The notes under the pieces: generated by a model
The model's database searches: none
What the model was told of the DNA's origin: nothing
What the model saw: only the letters and a program-made list of their open reading frames with translations
NCBI GenBank assembly: GCA_951799445.1
Contig: OX637296.1
Span: 10,168,001 to 10,232,000 of the forward strand
DNA from: Pseudisothecium myosuroides
Taxonomy: Eukaryota; Streptophyta; Bryopsida; Hypnales; Lembophyllaceae
Reading direction: 5' to 3'
Length of the DNA stretch: 64,000 bases
Translations under genes and position numbers: made by a program
Part shown: one piece after another, positions 43,071 through 55,046 of the stretch
How positions within the stretch are numbered: position 1 is the stretch's first letter
Layout: each line of letters opens with the position of its first letter

Positions 43071-44972
43071 CTACTTTCCCCGCTTTGATTTCTTCGAGCT
43101 GCTACTTGGCCCTACAGGTGGTTTCCTGCTCCCTTTTGGTGGAGTAGACTTTGTTGCAGCCCGGGTCCGAATCTTCCGCTTGATCGGCGGCGGGTCGTCA
43201 TCCGAAGCCGTCTCGTCCCCGGAAGTGAATTCCCCCTTCTCGGACTCCTGGATCATCTCCACTCTGGTCTCTCGCTCGGGTGAATCGTCCAGCTGAATCG
43301 GTGTTGTATTCTTCTTGGGCGATGCCTTCTGCATATGAATAAAGTCGATCGGATTGGTCCGAGCCGGGTTTGACAAGGCCCCCATCCGTTGGATTAAATC
43401 GCTCCGGATGGATGTTCCGGATGCCGGAACGGTACTCCCTGCTACTACCGGAATCGACTGGACACTCCTCGTCTAGCCGAACTTAGTGGTCTTCGTCTGG
43501 ATCCGTGCCTGACCTGGAGTAGGTCTTGAGGATGGCGGTAGACCGATCCCTGTCCCCGGCTTCTGGGGCGTCTTCAACAAGTCGACGTTGGGCAGCTCCG
43601 GAAAGTGGGTGAAGTCCAAGGGCTTGTTTGGATCGAGGTGCCCCAACAGTTGCGCCATCTCCTTCAAAATACCTTCCATCCGGGCCTGGAAGTCCACCAA
43701 GATGGTTACCACCTTGGACCCGGATAAGTGGTCTATGCCACTCAGCTGATTGCTGAAGAGTCGAGATTTGACCACAGCTTCCGCGGGCTGCTCCACCAAT
43801 GCGGTCAGATTGTGAACGAGTTGGAGAGCTTCCGTCTCCTTCTGCCGTGCAACTGCGGCATCCGTCTCCGCCCAATTCACCCGACCTAACAGGTCATCCC
43901 TTTCCTTCTCCAAGCTCTTGATCCGCTCGTCCTTCTCACGAAGCAGATCCGGGCTCGGTAGTCGCCGGATCTCCGTTATAATATCTTCCGATTCCACCTT
44001 CAGCTCAGCAGCAATCCCTAGGATCATGTCTGACATCTCGAAATACATGTGCTTGGCCTCCTCCATCCACTGTGTTCCGGCGTCGAAGAAGTCCGACTGC
44101 ATTTCCGGTTCCGGGGGTTGACTCGGCTCTCCTTTTTCCGGGGTCGACTGTTCCACCCTCGAGTTCGGATTGGTCGACTTCCTTCTCTTCTCCCGTTTGT
44201 CGACCAGGTCCTGCTGCTGCGGTTTTTCTTCCTCGTCGTCGTCTTCTTCTTCTTCCTCCTCCTCTCCCTCAATTGGAGTATCCGGTGGAATTTCGTGCGT
44301 GAGACCATACTTCACTATTTCCAATCCGGTGTTGTAAATCACCACCTCTTCACTAGTCAGCACCTCCTGATGGTGGTACAGGTGAAACAGGTACGGACTG
44401 AGAAGACTCGGCTTCCCCTTTCCTACGTGCGACACCAGTTTCTTCACTATACTGGCTAGGACTTTCCCCCAGTGGACTACCTTATCTTCTAAAGCCCCAA
44501 AGATGGTGTTGGCCACCGTAACCGTAACTCGGGTGGGCTTTTCCGGATACATGATCGGAATCAAAAATTCCAATACCCGCTTCTGCCTAGCGTCCTTACA
44601 GTCACTCACTGGGTATCCGTCCTTAGTGGTAACCGGATTACGGAACTTCCCAATCCCGTACGTCTCTACCCGAGAACCTAATCCGGACCCGTTCTTCTCA
44701 AACCCGTATACGTTAGCCCATACATCCGCCGTCTATGCTTCGGGTTGGCCTCTCACAGTCAACTCGAACTGATTTGGGACCCCTGAGATCAGCTGCTCCA
44801 GCATCTCTGTGTCCTTAACATTCCACGATCGGTGGATCAAACCTACGCACCCCATCCGGGTCAGATCTGTTTTTAACTCCTTCCGGTGCGTTGGGTCGGT
44901 GGGAATAGCCGGTCTAACTATCTGAGCTGTGACAGAAGGTCGGCGCGCTACCGGTTTGCTGGACTCCGCCAT
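43071..44972 (-). pseudogene. Gag-like / putative plant-transposon-protein frame with two TAGs
   Basis: One continuous frame of 634 codons on the minus strand, starting ATGGCGGAG (44972) and ending TAG (43071), is interrupted only by two in-frame TAG codons: about 44733 (PEA, stop, TADVWANVYGF) and about 43473 (KTTKFG, stop, TRSVQS). The middle (GYPVSDCKDARQKRVLEFL, then IPIMYPEKPTRVTVTVANT, VVHWGKVLASIVKKLV, LLSPYLFHLYHHQEVLT) resembles the plant 'putative transposon protein' family found in LTR elements that lack pol. Acidic (EGEEEEEEEDDDEEE), coiled-coil (REKDERIKSLEKERDDLLGR) and basic C-terminal (KKSKRGK) segments follow. Base use is GC-rich compared with its flanks. Both TAGs could derive from CAG. 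Confidence 0.6.
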
Positions 44973-45290
44973 AGTTCACCGACATCGACTACTAATCCGG
45001 TGCAATCGGCACCGACCTCACCCGTCTCTCCCTGTTGCGATCTCTAACTCACCACTCTTTCTCTCAGCTAAGTGCGCAAGACAATCAGCAAAGTGAAGAA
45101 TGAGGAATATTAGGTCTGGCGAGGGTTTAAGTACTAGTCGAGCTGCCGACCGTTCCCCTTGGCGAACGGAAAGAGGTCCGTTCCCGTAACGGTTCCCTAG
45201 CGGCGTAGGTCGGATACCTAATCCGTAGCTCGTTCCGATCCGACCTAACTCGGATTTAAGATCCGTTCTTGCTCCCAAAAGAACCCGGTT
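44973..45290 (-). promoter_or_regulatory. Leader/promoter region of the gag-like frame
   Basis: Non-AT-rich sequence upstream of the ATG, with repeated CCGTTCCC/GGGAACGG and TCGGAT words. There is no clear TATA box. Composition returns to AT-rich near 45320, so the element probably begins around there. Confidence 0.3.
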
Positions 45291-48200
45291 TACAGGATCT
45301 GAAACCTCGGATTCTAACTATCCGGAGTTTATCTGTATCCAGATCTAATTTCCTTCTTCCTACCAAAATTTTGAAATTTTTGACTAACTCCTACCCTATC
45401 TCTAAGCTACATCTCTCCCTTATGAGTTTCCGTACTCCCACATTGACTAAGCAAAGTATGTCCACAACAAATGTGTGTTTCCTATACCATCATCACCATT
45501 TCGTGAAGGTGATGAAAACTTAGAAAATTATTAGAAATAGAGGAATTTGAATCATGCGGGCTTCAAAATGTATATAGTGTTACATTGCACTTGTATCCTA
45601 CATTTCATTTTGGAGATCACTGAATAATTACGTACTAAATTTCTATTTAGAAGCCATATTATATGTTCCTAGGGTATATTTTTAATCAAAATACTTGAGT
45701 TCATGATGCACATAATTGCTCTAAAGAATCCATGAACATGAAAAAAAATGATGATTGTGGTGATTATAAAGCTATTTATCTTACATATTTATTCCATTCC
45801 GGGGAGCTCCACATTTTGAATGTGGGGAAATGAAGGTCCTCAATGAAATAAATTTGTGCTTTTTAATTCCTTAACTTGGCCAACATGGGGGTCCCATTTA
45901 TAGAATTATATGAAGATGTATTATAAGCCCCAAAGTAGAATTATAATTTAAAGATGGTTCTTACAAAATAAGGATTATCATTCATCCATATAGTATATAC
46001 ATAATTATACAATTATATTAACTACCTCACCAATCAAATAGTAATTTCCAATACTATTTGAAACCCGCAATTGAGATTCCTTTTAAAATAAGATACAGAT
46101 TGTTCAATACATGTAACATTAAAGTATTTAGGGTTTTACTTTCAAACCATCAGTCTCTAATTGTTTTTTTGGACATTTAACTTTATTCTGAAAGTCAATT
46201 CTCCAAATTCTTTTGTGAAGTACAAGAATTTTTGTGAGGTCAAACCTTCCAAGCCCTTAAATTGTAGAATAGTTGTACAAAAAAGTGTTGCTCAAGAATG
46301 TTTATTGTAAGAGAATAAATATGTAAGAGTACAAAGATTTTGATGATTGAAAACTAGACTTCCTATGTCATTCCGGGACATCTTTGCATTCAATAATTGG
46401 AAAAAAAATTCAGAATGCTTAGTCCTTAAGGGGTTAAATTATAGAGTAGGTACAAACAAGTTTTCTAAAAATTATCTATTTTTTAGAAATGCTATCTATA
46501 GAATGTGGCCAACAATTTGCAAATACTTCTAGATGGTCCAAAATTCAAGAATGTGTGTTTTTTCAAATATTTGCTAAATCGGGTGTTCCTAGGAATTGAA
46601 TGTCTTCACGTATGTTGAAGTGGCTAATGTAGCATTCAATTAGTGGATAACTTTAGAAGAAAAAAAAGCATAGGATCTTCACGTTCACTCAGAAGAAGAT
46701 CACTAGAATTTGAACTTGTTCAAGGTCACAGAGATTTTACAATTATTTCCAAAGAAATCTTTTTGTTTAAAGATGTACTATGGCTCTAAGTTTAAATAGT
46801 AGTTGACATACTAATATTACCTCAATTAGGCACTTTGCCTCTTTTGTTGGTAAATTACCAAAATTGAATTAGAAGGGATTTCTATAAAAAAAAAGTGGCT
46901 CCCTATTTAAAGAACTTCATTGCCCACTACAAAGGCAATCTGAATTGCCAACTTTTTCCCCTAAGTTGGGTCATTATTTGTCATTATTTTGTTTATGAAC
47001 CACTCCATGTAAGCGTTTTTTGAATTTAGGGAGCAATTGTCATTTTTCAGTTTATTCTTTATTTAAATAAAGAATTAGATTCATTTGTTTAATCTCTATT
47101 TTGTTAATTGGCTACACTTAGCCAATGAATCCTATTAATTAGCGATTTTAAATTAATTATTTTACATGCCAATATAGTTCAATTTATCTTCTAAGCGTAC
47201 TTTACCCTAAAAAATTGTTCTTTTCATGAGAGCTCTACAAAAAATCCCTACTTTGTGTTGAAGTGCAGCCCAATGCAATTAAAAGTACCATTTCTAGGTG
47301 TTTTGGTTTAATAGTGCCTCAACCAAATAATTTTGGGTAAAGGGATGCTACAAGCCTACATTGATTAAAATGCCTCCAATTACATGTTTTCAGCTTGTCT
47401 ATATCATGTAAACTTTTAAGAATATGGAATGTTTATTTCCTACCAAAATTGTAACCTTGCAATAATGAACTAGGCATCAATAAAATTGAATCCTATGTGT
47501 ATGGAATCTCTTCTATGGAAAAAGAGAAATTTTCACCTACTTTTATTTCTGACTAACTTTAATACAATTGCAATTCACAAAGTTATTATTTCTTTTGCTA
47601 TACCCAAAGAAATTTGCACTTTATGAACACAATGTGTTGTACTTTTTGAAAATGCCTAAATGATATAATTCTTCATACATTGGAAGCCAATGACCACCCT
47701 AAGTATTTTAGTGGAAACCCAACTTCAAAGAAATATGCTTGAAATCAAACAATGAAGCCCACCTATTTAAACTAAGTTTCACAAAGCAAGTTCTCAATTT
47801 AATTGGAACACCTAAAGTTTTAAAATGTTATGACAAACTGTTCCCCATTTTGGTTAGTCAATTTTTTTTTATGAGTTTGAACCCTTTCATGACCACTTGT
47901 TACTTTCAATATCTTATCATAGAGTACCTGTAACTTGGTCAATGAATTATTTAAGACAAGTTTCCTTTTTAATTGGAACTTGTTAAATAAAATTTGCTAT
48001 TACGAATTGAACTTTGGTCTAACAATTGTTTTTTTATGGCCTTCATGTGAAGATGCTTTACTTTCCACCTCCCAAAATAATGGGTTTAAGGCAACAATGA
48101 AAAACAAAATTGTAGGAAGCCTAAAACAAGATTGTCTACGAACAAGGCATAGGGGGCTCAGGGGATTATGCAATGTAGATATATCCAATCTCCCCAATAC

Positions 48201-48496
48201 ATTTAAGTTTGGTAAAACCAAAAGTTCAATCCATACACCCTCTACTTTCCCCAATGTATTTGAGGTAGCCTAAACCAAGAGTTGAATTCAGCCACAATTC
48301 ACAAATATCTAAGATGTTTTGTGAATTCTTTATATACATGTACGCATTCTAATTAATATATTTTCTTATATTAGGAGAGGTGCAAGACTTTGTGATATGA
48401 AAATGAAATAGGACATAGCTTAAAACTTTTTTTTATCTTTGTTGAGAAATTAGTGGCTCTAGCACTTGCATGTTTATTGTTGTCCTCGAAGGGGAA
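45291..48496. other. Featureless AT-rich stretch
   Basis: About 3.2 kb with only short, unconvincing frames (for example 47739-47933 and 47935-48273). I see no domain, repeat family or structured site. Confidence 0.45.
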
Positions 48497-48519
48497 TAAA
48501 CCCTAAACCCTAAACCCTA
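48497..48519. repeat. Interstitial plant telomere repeat
   Basis: TAAACCCTAAACCCTAAACC, continuing CTAC, gives three CCCTAAA units of the plant (TTTAGGG)n type. It may be a relic of break repair or a telo-box-like site. Confidence 0.8.
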
Positions 48520-48652
48520 CGCTCATTAAGTACTCATTGAAGAATAAGTTGTCAATTTAGTTTTCCTACTTCTCCAACCTCTTGTGCTACTTTTCCTGGC
48601 AGTTTCTGCAACATTTCAGCATCCCTTTGAATCTTAAATTTCTGGGTTTAGG

Positions 48653-48960
48653 ACAGCACATCATAGATTCAAAGCATTTGCAAATGGGGGGAAATGGAAA
48701 CTGAGTCTGCTTTAATTGAAAATTGTTGTTACCACAGCACATGGTTGATCCAAAAGACTATCGCAAATAGAGGGAAATTAGAATTCAGTCCACAAAAGCA
48801 TCAAATTGTTGTTACAACAGCACATAATTGATTCAAAGGATTTGCAAATCTGGTGAAATTAAAATTGAGTCCACGAACAGTTTGTGATCTTTTGACAACA
48901 GCACATGATTGATTCAAAGACTTGCAAATGGGGGAAATTGAAACTCAGTCCACAGAAGCT
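48653..48960 (+). repeat. Tandem repeat, about 82 bp, four units
   Basis: Units begin ACAGCACAT at 48653, 48734, 48817 and 48898 (spacing 81, 83, 81). Each contains GATTCAAAG, TTGCAAAT, GGGGAAATT and CTCAGTCCAC-like words. Function unknown. Confidence 0.8.
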
Positions 48961-49712
48961 TACACCATGCATGCACTTACTAGCCTAAAATGCACAACAA
49001 GAGGGGCATGAACATAAGTAACAATTCAAGTCACTTTGTGGTGTAGAAAATCAAAATACTTGCATTCAATTTCACAGGTGGTCCAACAGTATTTACAAAG
49101 GCTGGTCATGCCTTGACAATAGTTCCTCATACACCTATGTACATTCCTAACCCCAAACACTACTCTTGGTGTGTGCCCATGATAGCGCCGCCCAAGGACT
49201 CTCCAATGTCACTGCCATATGATTCCCACAAGACAAGCTATCAGAAAAGCAGTGGCAAGAACACACACGTTCTCAGAATTACTGGTCAGAACTCTTACAT
49301 TAGTAATACACTTTGTTAAGCAAACAAGAGCTGGACCTTAAGCCATTCCTAACTAGCCCAATTATAATCCTGTCTACTAATCATAATATGCCATGCATTC
49401 AGAAAAGAGATCACCTGCTCCACAAGCACAGAATACAACACCAGGTCGTACATCACCCAGCAAGTTCCCAAATTCATCAACTGGGTTTCCGTGACTGTTA
49501 CATAACACCACAGCGTCACTCAAAGCAGCTCCTGTTGAAGTTTCAATCATGCAAGTTCAGACGCAAAGAATATATAGGAAATTCAAACAGCCAGAGTACA
49601 ATGAACAACAAATAGAAGTAAAGTGCGCCTGAATTCGACACCAGTAGAAGTGTTTCGGTTTCACATACCTAGTGCTGTAGAGATCTCCACGCTAACCAGA
49701 AATTCTTCTGGC
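48961..49712. other. 3' flank of the transposase-like pseudogene
   Basis: No additional gene recognised. The sequence is less AT-rich than 45-48 kb and may include the transposon's 3' non-coding part. No terminal repeat was found. Confidence 0.35.
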
Positions 49713-51719
49713 TCACCCTAAAACTCCTGCGTCGGCATCTAAAAGAGACTCCGTTATAGACTCCAAGATCGGCAATCTCAACTCATAACTAGAAAACCCC
49801 CCCTTCACCGAATGGGCTGTCGGAGGCATGCAGAAATCTGAAAGTAAAACTGCATGGCGATGGACATATGCAAATGAGCGATCATCCCTTAATAGGTAAG
49901 TTCTATTGTTAGTTTGGTACTGTTCGTACCAATACCCTTGAATCAGCAATTCACCAGCCAGAAAGGAGTTCTCGAAGTCATCTACAAAGTGTTCGGCGTT
50001 GACATGTTCTCCCTTCGTGACGAGCATCAGCCAGAATGTCTCGTCGTTGTCACTGCCCGCCCTCACTGCGATGTTGAACCCCACTTGCACCTGGTCTCCC
50101 AGAAGGTCGTCCTTTAGTTCAGCCTCTATGTCATCCACTTCCTGGTCTGATACTAGCCTTGCAGTGGTTCTGGACTTGGGCCAGATCCTTCGTAGGGTCC
50201 AGCCTGGAACATGGGCCTTCTGGTGGCAACTAAATTTTGAATCTGGATCAAGACAGGCAACACAAAAACACGTCAGTTGACAAAATTGTATCAACGTCGG
50301 ATCCTTGCACGACAAGGAACAACATTGATGCATGCCTCTACTCCCGGGGATGGTTTCGGCCTCCAATTTGTCAACTCGGCTAATTGCTCCCTCCTTGATC
50401 TCCCAGAAGAATTTAGTAATTCTCTGGCGCTCACCAGCTTGCCCAGCATGGAACTTGTTACTCTCCTCCTGCAAAAAACAAACCACTTGAAAAGCATTTT
50501 GCAGCTGCCTTCCATTGGATTTTAGCTGCTCCTTGAATAACTCCCGTTTGAGAAGTGCACCCGCCCCATCTACTTCTCCTTTACTGTGACCTGAGGCAAA
50601 ATAATTCCAGGACATTTGGCATCCTTCTGGCAAGTCGTCACTCATGGTCAAACTCGGAAACCTACTAATGAAGTACCAAGCCCGGGCTAACTTAAATTGC
50701 CCGCTGCAGCCATCACTCCACACCACATGATTAGTTGGTTGATAGCCCTCTAACTTTAAGTAATTCCAATGCAACATAAATGCATGCTGCACATACAATG
50801 AGTCATGCTGTCTATCATCAGAAACAAAATAGTGAACTTCTTTAAGTAAATACGGCTCACCATTAGATAAGGTCCAGTCAGGGTTCATTTGATACGTTAT
50901 GTGCACCAGAATGGAGACCTGTTCACTACGCCAGTGCATAGACTGGATTTCGTTCTGAACCTTCATAGAATAGTTTTCAGAGAAATCCATGCAAGATATG
51001 AAAGTACCAGCCGGAACAGAGGTGAAGAGTTCTTTAAACTGGAAGTCTTGCCATGAAGCTAGAAAATTATGCAGGATGAATCGAGACACTTTAGGTTCAA
51101 GTACTCAAATAGTTCGGAAGGTTTAGTCTCACAATATATGACCTTGATGGCCTTTTTTGGCTTTCCATCCTCACCAACACCGATAGTCTCGTACCCTGTC
51201 CGTTTCCACTTCACTAGACAGTCTGAAGAAACTTCACAGGGGCAAATCCGCAACTTGTCAACTCCGCAATTCAAACACTCATCTAGAAGACATTCCCGCT
51301 TATACCACATCTGAAATTCACCCTTCTGGCAAAGAATTGAACTCCATAGATGAATTAGCCGGTCATAAACTTCATTACATGCATCACATCCAAAGCAAAT
51401 TGGTTTCAGAATCTTCAATAGCAGCACAAACAATGCAAGAACATGAGCAGTCTTTGTGTACACCTTCTCTATCACAACGCATAGCATTCAGGGCATCCCA
51501 GAGATCTACAAAATCTTGGTGGTACCTACAACAGCACGTATTCCATGCTATCAATCTTCTCACCCACCAACACTTCAATCTCTCAAACGTTCTCAAACTG
51601 CATGGAACTTCGGGATAATTCTGTTTGAAATTTGTGAAGAACTCCAACTGCCACCCAAGTCTGCGTTAGTGCTAACGTACTTCCCCTTAAGCAAAAAGGA
51701 CTACAAAGCATTGCTTAGC

Positions 51720-52045
51720 TGCTTACACAAAGTACTGTGAAGGACCCGCAAGGACCAAAGCAACAAATCGTGCTTACTTGCTTACATGGAACGCAGTAAA
51801 GCAACTCAAAGGAACCCAAAAGTAAAGTGAAGGACCCAGGAGGACCAAAGCAATACACGATGCTTACCTGCTTACATAGAACCAAGTAAAGGACCTCAAA
51901 GGAGCCCCAAAACAAACAGTGCTTACCTACTATGGCAAAACTAAATAAAGGACCTCAAAAGGAGCTCCAAAACAAACAGTGCTGACCTGCTATGGCAAAA
52001 TTACGTAAAGGACCTCAAAGGAGCCTAAAAACAAACAGTGCTTCC
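51720..52045 (-). repeat. Intronic 60-bp tandem repeat, first segment
   Basis: Units contain TATGGCAAAAC, GGACCTCAAAGGAGC and AAACAAACAGTGCTTACCTG at 60-bp spacing (for example 51931 and 51991). The earlier units are more diverged. The array continues at 56632-56873 and 58152-58200 beyond two insertions, so about 0.6 kb of it remains in the transposase intron. Confidence 0.8.
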
Positions 52046-53244
52046 TGTGAGCACTTGTTTACCCACCCTTGGTAAAGAAGCAAGCACAACCAGGCTCTCG
52101 GTTAAACAACCGTTCTGACTCGATCTATGGGTGTCTAGCGCCAATCCATTGTGCCTTCCAAGCAATGGATCTTTTCTATACTCCTAAGACTCGCTAATTT
52201 GGAAAATGAAGAAAACAAAACGAAACCCTAATTGGAATTGCTATGACTACTAAGTTTGGATCAAAGCCTACAAAGGCTTAGTGGTTTGGGAGAGGAGTGA
52301 ATTCTAGTCTAAACTTATCTATTCTAAATGAAAGAGTACCTTATGCCATTTCTAAAAGTGTAAAGCTTGTTCAATTTGGACTCTCCTAGAGGAAGTTATG
52401 GACGGATGAAGTTTGACCGCTACTCGGTTCCTCAAACTTCATCCATGCTTTTCTATGGATTATGGATTTCGATTTGACTTGAAATTCGGGCTATGGGTCT
52501 GACCCCCTAATGTTAACCTAATTACCAAGTCTTGACTCAAATGGATGAAATCTTCTAGGGTTCATCCATTACTTGTTCCGGACTTCATCCTTTTTTAACT
52601 GCTTAGGGTTTAGGTATTTCCTTAAGCTGGGTTTAGTGTTGGGTTACCCTAAACTTGTTCTAAGATGTTCTAAATCTATACTTAACCTAAACTTAATCTT
52701 AAAAGTCCCTAATCCGCCTTCTAATCTTACTTAAGGATCTTAAGTGTGGTTACTAATGTACTAATCTTAGAAACTTAAGACTTGTTCTGAAGAGATCCTG
52801 ATTTTAGCCTTTTAATTTGATTAATCACATTAGATTTGGGGTTTCCTATCAAAAGTTATCCATGGATGAAGTTTGACCGCTAATCGGTCCTTCAAACTTC
52901 ATCCGCTAATTAGGGCTAGCTCTAATTTCAAAACTAAATTCTAATTTGACTTTCGGTTCCTAAATTAATTCCTCTTTTTATGTTAGCTTTTTTGTTCCTC
53001 TTGGATGAAATTTGTTAGGTTTCATCTAACATGACTCCCTAACTTCATCCGCTCATAACTCCTTCGTTTTAGCTCGGATCTGGACGTGTTTTAGGTTTTC
53101 GGAAACCTCTAGCCTTCTACTATAAGATTTTAAAGTTAATTCTAACCTGAATTTGCTTCTTGCCTACCCTAGCTCTCGGCCTCCTTCTAATTATCTTGAT
53201 AAAACAAAGTTAAACACGGAAGAGTGGGGTGTTTAGGGGCCCAC

Positions 53245-53295
53245 CTCATATTGGAGGTCTTGGATCAAACGGTCGAGGTTCCCCCCCTCGGCCAT
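53245..53295 (-). CDS. Candidate first coding exon inside LTR copy 3
   Basis: GACATGG starts 17 codons (MAEGGNLDRLIQDLQYE) ending at GAG|GTGGGC. LTR copy 4 has the same peptide with one change (Ser for Tyr) at 63229-63279, but its donor GT is AT. The position in the LTR matches the unrelated 21-codon exon of copies 1 and 2. Confidence 0.35.
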
Positions 53296-53967
53296 GTCCC
53301 TTCCTCTTGGATTCTTGGCTTCTTGAGTGATTCTTGAATCGGGGAAGATTTGAGAATGAAGTGGTAGAGGCGGTGGAATTTCTTTTTTCTCCTTCTTTCC
53401 ACCCCTTCTTACACCAACCAACTTGTCTTCCAAAGCCCTTACGTGTTGACTTTGTTCTTACACCTCTTACACCTTGGCCTTCCCAAGTGCTTACGCGGTT
53501 GACCTTTTCTCTTACGTCCAAGGGCACGCTCTTTTTTACTCTTACGCTCACTCCTTTAGTAGTCCAAATTTGTTAGTTGAGATTCCCCTAATCCATCCAC
53601 TAGCATGCTTCTCTCCTATTTCATCTCCCTCTTTGCTTGTGATGCTAAAGGTTTTTTAGTCATGGTATGTAGAAAGCTTGGGTGAGTTGTGCGTGGAGTG
53701 ATTGTGTGAGCTTTTGCAGGTTGTTTGTGTGTTTTAATGACAATTTCTACTACAACACGTACCCCCTAATCTACTTTCCTCATTTTCCTCCTTCCACTTT
53801 GAAGATATTCCTACTTCTATTATCTTAATTTCCTATTTAGTCTTCCTCTTTTTTTTTTCTCCTACCTCTACTATCCTAATTTCCTTTCCTAATTATCCTT
53901 TCTAATCGCCCTTTCTAATCAACCAAAAATACCCAAAAAAAAAGGAACAACCAGACCAAAGGACCGA

Positions 53968-54441
53968 TTTGGCCCAAGGAAGTCAAGAGTCCAGCTGCTG
54001 CCGGGGGAGTCGGGAGTTCAGCTGCTGCCGGGGAGTTGGGAGTCCAGCTGCTGCCAGGGAGTCGGGAGTCCAGCTGCTGCCGGGGTCAGGAGTCCAGCTG
54101 CCGGGAGAGTCGGGGTCCGGGTCTCGCAGGGGGTCGGGGTCCAATTGTCGGGGTTAGGAGTCCAGCTACTGCCGGGGTCGGGAGTCCAACGGCTGGGGGA
54201 GTCGGGGTCCGGGTCTCGCCGGGGGTTGGGTCCAGCTGCCGGGAAGTCGGGGTCCAGCTGCCGGGGGAGTCGGGAGTCCAGCTGCCAAGGGAGTCGGGGT
54301 CCAGGGTCTCGCCGGGGGTCGGGAGTCTGGGTCTCGCCGGGGGGTCTGGGTCCAGGGGCTGCCAGGGGAGTCGGGAGTCCAGAGGCGCCGGGGGTCGGAG
54401 TCCAGCTGCTTGCCGGGGAGCCGGGGAGTCGGGAGTTTATG
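53968..54441. repeat. GC-rich minisatellite of LTR copy 3
   Basis: About 470 bp of GTCCAGCTGCTGCCGGGGAG and GTCGGGAGTCCAGCTGCCGG variants. The long open frames through it on the plus strand are products of the repeat, not genes. Confidence 0.85.
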
Positions 54442-54993
54442 ATAATTTCACCTAATTCTAAATCCTAACCTAGTCTACTTCCGGAGGGGGTTATAATAAT
54501 GTTCTTACCAAATTCTAAGCCTAACTTAGTCTACCCCTAAAGGGGAGTCTACCCTTTTGTGGAACCTATTTCTTGGAGGCTAAACTTTGAGAGTTTCCAA
54601 GCTTGTCTTGGAAACTAAACTTTGAACCGAGTTCTCTGGGGAGATCAAGGCTTCGCCGTCGAGTTGGGTTTAACACCAATTCTAGGATTTCTCCCTACCC
54701 ATAGGTTCAAAGCTTCGCCATATGGCAGGTTTTCTTAACATGCACTCTAGGACTAGGGGGGTAATAGTCAAAGCTTCGCCGTCAACAAGGAGGGCCCACG
54801 TGACCACAAACAATTTCAAAAGAGGAAGAAAACCGTTAGTACATAACCATCCTGGGGGGCCCACAACTCCACCGTACGGGGGGAGGACCACACGCCAAGG
54901 GTTCTTAGAGAGAGCAAAAGAGTTTCCCGACTGAGAGAGAAACACTCGGAAGTTACTCTAGACACGCAGGTTGGAAAACACAATCCTTAAACA

Positions 54994-55046
54994 CTAAAGA
55001 CCCCCCAGTGGGCGGCAAAGCCAAGGCGCTGCGGGGGGAGCTTTAG
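54994..55046 (-). ncRNA. Conserved stem-loop in the LTR leader, copy 3
   Basis: The outer stem CTAAAG/CTTTAG with C6/G6 is kept. The inner AGC/GCT pair encloses GCCTTG. It has the same place relative to the TATA box as in the other copies. Confidence 0.55.

Noticed and set aside
44049..44459. 136-codon plus-strand frame rich in Leu and Phe
   Set aside because: Antisense of the acidic repeat in the gag-like frame.
47935..48273. 112-codon frame in AT-rich DNA
   Set aside because: No domain, low complexity and an overlapping frame of similar size on the other strand.
48653..48960. CRISPR-like array
   Set aside because: Units of about 82 bp are tandem without unique spacers, and the DNA is clearly plant nuclear.
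54036..54455. 139-codon Gly/Ser/Arg-rich open frame
   Set aside because: It is a translation of the GC-rich minisatellite in LTR copy 3; neighbouring frames are equally open.
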